NCBI RefSeq assembly: GCF_934277605.1
Contig: NZ_CAKQVD010000014.1
Span: forward strand, 1-38,619
Direction: 5' to 3'
Length of the DNA: 38,619 nucleotides
DNA from: an uncultured Anaerotignum sp.
Lineage (GTDB): Bacteria; Bacillota; Clostridia; Lachnospirales; Anaerotignaceae
Shown here: positions 36,940 to 38,619 of the stretch, in pieces
How positions within the stretch are numbered: the first letter of the stretch is position 1
How the letters are laid out: every line of letters starts with the position of its first letter
Made by a program: the position numbers and the translations under genes
Notes under the pieces: model-generated
Told to the model about the DNA's origin: nothing
Database searches by the model: none
The model's input: only the letters and a program-made list of their open reading frames with translations

Positions 36940-37027
36940 AAGAAAAGGATTGCTGCTTGTGGTAAGGCGGTCAGTCATGAGTTTAGGTGTGTGACCGTCT
37001 AACTTTTGTTAGGCGGTCGTTTTATTT
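36940..37027 (+). ncRNA. Predicted antisense antitoxin RNA, copy B
   Basis: It has the same design as copy A: a terminator stem GACCGTCTAAC/GTTAGGCGGTC (36993-37018) and the competing stem CGGTCA/TGACCG (36968-36997). The enclosed loop differs in sequence from copy A, while both stems are identical. Confidence 0.6.
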
Positions 37028-37112
37028 ATCTCCCCGTTTTACACAGGGCGATAATCGCTACGATAAATATTCCAAACTGGATGAAATCCGAGTATGTAAC
37101 ATAGTTATTCAT
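37026..37112 (-). CDS. Predicted type I toxin peptide, copy B (28 aa, holin-like)
   Basis: This copy is identical to copy A except that one codon in the membrane segment is TTT (Phe) instead of CTT (Leu), giving IQFGIFIVAII. The ribosome site AAGGGGGTG and promoter arrangement are the same. This copy lies directly against the end of the membrane protein gene at 37188. Confidence 0.72.
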   Translation of the reverse strand: MNNYVTYSDFIQFGIFIVAIIALCKTGR

Positions 37113-37170
37113 AGCATCACCCCCTTTGCAGAGAGTGACCGAACCGCCAGAGCAACAATCCTCTAATTTT

Positions 37171-37199
37171 ATTCTACACAAAGTTTCCTATTTCGGCAA
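37171..37199 (-). promoter_or_regulatory. Toxin promoter, copy B, overlapping an upstream gene end
   Basis: On the minus strand TTGCCG (37194-37199) and TAGAAT (37171-37176) have a 17-bp spacer. The -35 hexamer encodes Leu-Pro of the last codons of the 37188-37913 gene. Confidence 0.7.
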
Positions 37200-37913
37200 G
37201 GGGCATCCATCCTCTGCCGCTGTAATCTGCACAAGCTGACCGCCCTTCGGGTCGGCGGCAATCTGCCAGATCTGTCCGTCCTTTTTCGCTTGGAAAACGT
37301 AATATTTCTTCTCGTTATTCTCATCCAAATTGAGCCAACGGTTAGACATCCAGGTATTATATTCCACATCCGTGAAGCCTTCCGCCGCAATCTTCTTTTC
37401 CACGGTTGGCAGGCTTGTCAGCCCCATCAGCTTTACGCCGACAAAGGTGCCGACCAGAACCATGACCGTCATCAGGATAAACATGCAGGCAAGCAGGCAA
37501 TTTTCATCGCAATCCGCTTTCCGTTTTTTCAGAATCCAAAAAATCGGAATGTAAGCACACAAAAGCTGTACCGCCGCCAGTCGAAATTCCTCCAAAAAGA
37601 TTGCTCCACCAATTACCAGAACAATGAAAATACCAATAAGAGCCATCTCGAATTTCTTCCGTTTTTCCGATGACGTTGCCCATGTTTCCCCTGTTGTACT
37701 TCGCACAAAAAGCCCGATGGCCACGCCGATAAAGCTACAGCCATAGGCAGCCGCACTTGTCCGCACCACATCCCCGTAAAGCTTATCCTGCACGAGCCAA
37801 AGCACCGCGCACATCGCAATGACGCAGACAATGGCAACACTCATCAGCCGAAATTGCTTCTGCTCCTGTTTCGCTACGGTTTCTTCCCATTGTGTCAGTT
37901 TTCGTAAACCCAT
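37188..37913 (-). CDS. Four-TM-segment membrane protein of unknown function (241 aa)
   Basis: I do not recognise this protein. A cytosolic start (TQWEETVAKQEQKQF) is followed by four or five hydrophobic segments (about residues 23-40, 50-70, 88-105, 112-127 and 142-162). A soluble C-terminal domain of about 75 residues comes next, with VEYNTWMSNRWLNLDENNEKKYYVFQAKKDGQIWQIAA, resembling a small beta-rich sensor or PepSY-like fold. GGAGG lies 8 nt before the ATG. The gene ends inside the promoter of toxin copy B. The partner gene on its 5' side is the uracil-DNA glycosylase, in the same orientation 44 bp away. Confidence 0.75.
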   Translation of the reverse strand: MGLRKLTQWEETVAKQEQKQFRLMSVAIVCVIAMCAVLWLVQDKLYGDVVRTSAAAYGCSFIGVAIGLFVRSTTGETWATSSEKRKKFEMALIGIFIVLVIGGAIFLEEFRLAAVQLLCAYIPIFWILKKRKADCDENCLLACMFILMTVMVLVGTFVGVKLMGLTSLPTVEKKIAAEGFTDVEYNTWMSNRWLNLDENNEKKYYVFQAKKDGQIWQIAADPKGGQLVQITAAEDGCPLPK

Positions 37914-37957
37914 ACGCTCTCCCTCCGTTTCGCCTCGTTCCCATTCTTCCGCAACTG

Positions 37958-38548
37958 CTACAGCAAGCCCTCCTTCTGCAAAAATGCTTTCAGCTCCAGC
38001 AAATCCGCATCATACACCGCCTGCAACGCGCGGTTATAAATGACCGCCGCCGGATGATAAAGTGCAAACAACGTCCTTCCGTCCGCCAATGCCACAGGTC
38101 TGCCGTGGTATTCCCCAATAACAGCCTTTTTCTCCCCTGTGACCGCCTTCAAGGGTACGTTTCCCAGTGTCACAAGCAGCTTTGGCGCAATCGTTTGGAT
38201 TTCCTCCTGCAAAAAGGGCAGGAAAAAGGCAATCTCCTCCGCAGAGGGGGGACGATTCACCGCCTTGCCCGTTTTGGGGCTTTCCTTTGTGGGGCGCAGC
38301 TTTACCACGTTGGAAATATAAATCTCCTCTCGTTTCAGACCGACCACCTCCAGAAAGGCGGAAAGGTTCTTCCCTGCCTTGCCGACGAAGGGGCGGCGCT
38401 GCTGTTCCTCCTCGCCGCCGGGGGCCTCGCCAATCATCATCAGCAGAGGGGCCTCTGCACCCTCCCCAAACACAAGGGTTTTTTCCCGATAGGGCGAGGT
38501 TTGCACAGCCGTCAGCAGGTTTTCCTGCAATTTACTGATATGGTTCAT
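37958..38548 (-). CDS. Uracil-DNA glycosylase, family-4-like, without iron-sulphur cysteines
   Basis: This 196-residue member of the uracil-DNA glycosylase superfamily has motif 1 GEAPGGEEEQQRRPFVGKAGK. It also has YISNVVKLRPT, the LVTLGNVPLKAVTG strand and motif 2 YHPAAV. The overall pattern is that of family 4 (thermostable UDGa type), which removes uracil from DNA in base excision repair. Family 4 enzymes carry four cysteines for a 4Fe-4S cluster; this protein has no cysteine at all, with Leu and Phe at two of those places. The ATG at 38548 follows AAAGGAG; a longer in-frame start lacks a ribosome site. Confidence 0.88.
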   Translation of the reverse strand: MNHISKLQENLLTAVQTSPYREKTLVFGEGAEAPLLMMIGEAPGGEEEQQRRPFVGKAGKNLSAFLEVVGLKREEIYISNVVKLRPTKESPKTGKAVNRPPSAEEIAFFLPFLQEEIQTIAPKLLVTLGNVPLKAVTGEKKAVIGEYHGRPVALADGRTLFALYHPAAVIYNRALQAVYDADLLELKAFLQKEGLL

Positions 38549-38561
38549 AAAATTTCTCCTT

Positions 38562-38610
38562 TTTTCCACAGTTCAGATGGGTTATCCACAGGATGTAGGG
38601 GTTATCCACA
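38562..38610. other. DnaA boxes upstream of the uracil-DNA glycosylase gene
   Basis: Perfect TTATCCACA boxes lie at 38582-38590 and 38602-38610, with a one-mismatch TTTTCCACA at 38562-38570, all on the plus strand and spaced by 20 bp. They are close to the glycosylase start and continue to the window edge, so more may follow. Confidence 0.85.
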
Positions 38611-38619
38611 ATAATTTTG

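Larger units (their letters stand above)
36588..37200. repeat. Tandem duplication of a toxin-antitoxin module (period 315-316 bp)
   Basis: Copy A (about 36588-36884) and copy B (about 36903-37200) are highly similar throughout, including both promoters, the hairpin and the 28-codon frame. A 20-bp unrelated linker separates them. Main differences are in the antitoxin loop (36659-36675 versus 36974-36991), in the toxin leader, and one toxin codon. Confidence 0.95.

Overview
This window is the chromosomal replication-origin neighbourhood of a spore-forming, low-to-mid G+C Firmicute, most likely a clostridial (Lachnospirales-type) anaerobe. The evidence is the classic Firmicutes gene order around dnaA (noc-rsmG-mnmG-mnmE-jag-yidC-yidD-rnpA-rpmH, then dnaA-dnaN-yaaA-recF-gyrB-gyrA), consensus parS sites, consensus TTATCCACA DnaA boxes, AGGAGG ribosome binding sites, tRNAs without encoded CCA, and a spoIIID remnant with a sigma-E-like promoter. 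Housekeeping genes left of dnaA mostly run on the minus strand and those to the right on the plus strand, so transcription follows the replication forks.

Layout. 1-600: a minus-strand tRNA operon (Thr, Tyr, initiator Met, the last cut by the window edge) whose Thr-Tyr spacer is a tandem 120-bp structured repeat. 600-3300: a small membrane protein, an alpha/beta-hydrolase-like protein with two tandem hotdog thioesterases, and a small XRE regulator. 3321-12650: the minus-strand chromosome-maintenance, tRNA-modification, ribosome and membrane-insertion block, with a MATE transporter between mnmE and mnmG. 12777-14855: a bipartite oriC, with DnaA boxes on both sides of dnaA and a GC-rich/DnaA-trio/AT-rich unwinding element just before dnaN. 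14871-24081: dnaN, yaaA, an unknown 144-aa gene, recF, an oppositely oriented cation/proton antiporter, gyrB and gyrA. 24174-29936: a potassium channel, a small membrane protein, a GntR/FadR regulator, a 41-bp minisatellite, argS and a lipid kinase. 29938-32732: two perfect parS sites, parA, parB and a long DUF4446 protein. 32787-32895: a further DnaA-box cluster in front of a HAD phosphatase gene.

33746-36230 looks like the scar of a decayed Tn1549-like conjugative element: truncated spoIIID, a ParA::ParB deletion fusion, a truncated DUF3847 gene, and an XRE regulator with a 3'-truncated type I methyltransferase gene lacking its S and R partners. Next, 36588-37200 holds the most interesting structure: two tandem copies of a compact convergent module that looks like a type I toxin-antitoxin system. 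Each has a 28-codon membrane peptide of holin-like-toxin type on the minus strand and a convergent antisense RNA of about 85 nt on the plus strand. Both promoters have 17-bp spacing, and the strongest divergence between the copies falls in the predicted antitoxin loop. The window ends with a membrane protein gene of unknown function, a family-4-like uracil-DNA glycosylase without any cysteine, and more DnaA boxes.

All calls come from reading the sequence and recognising motifs. No database or folding program was run.
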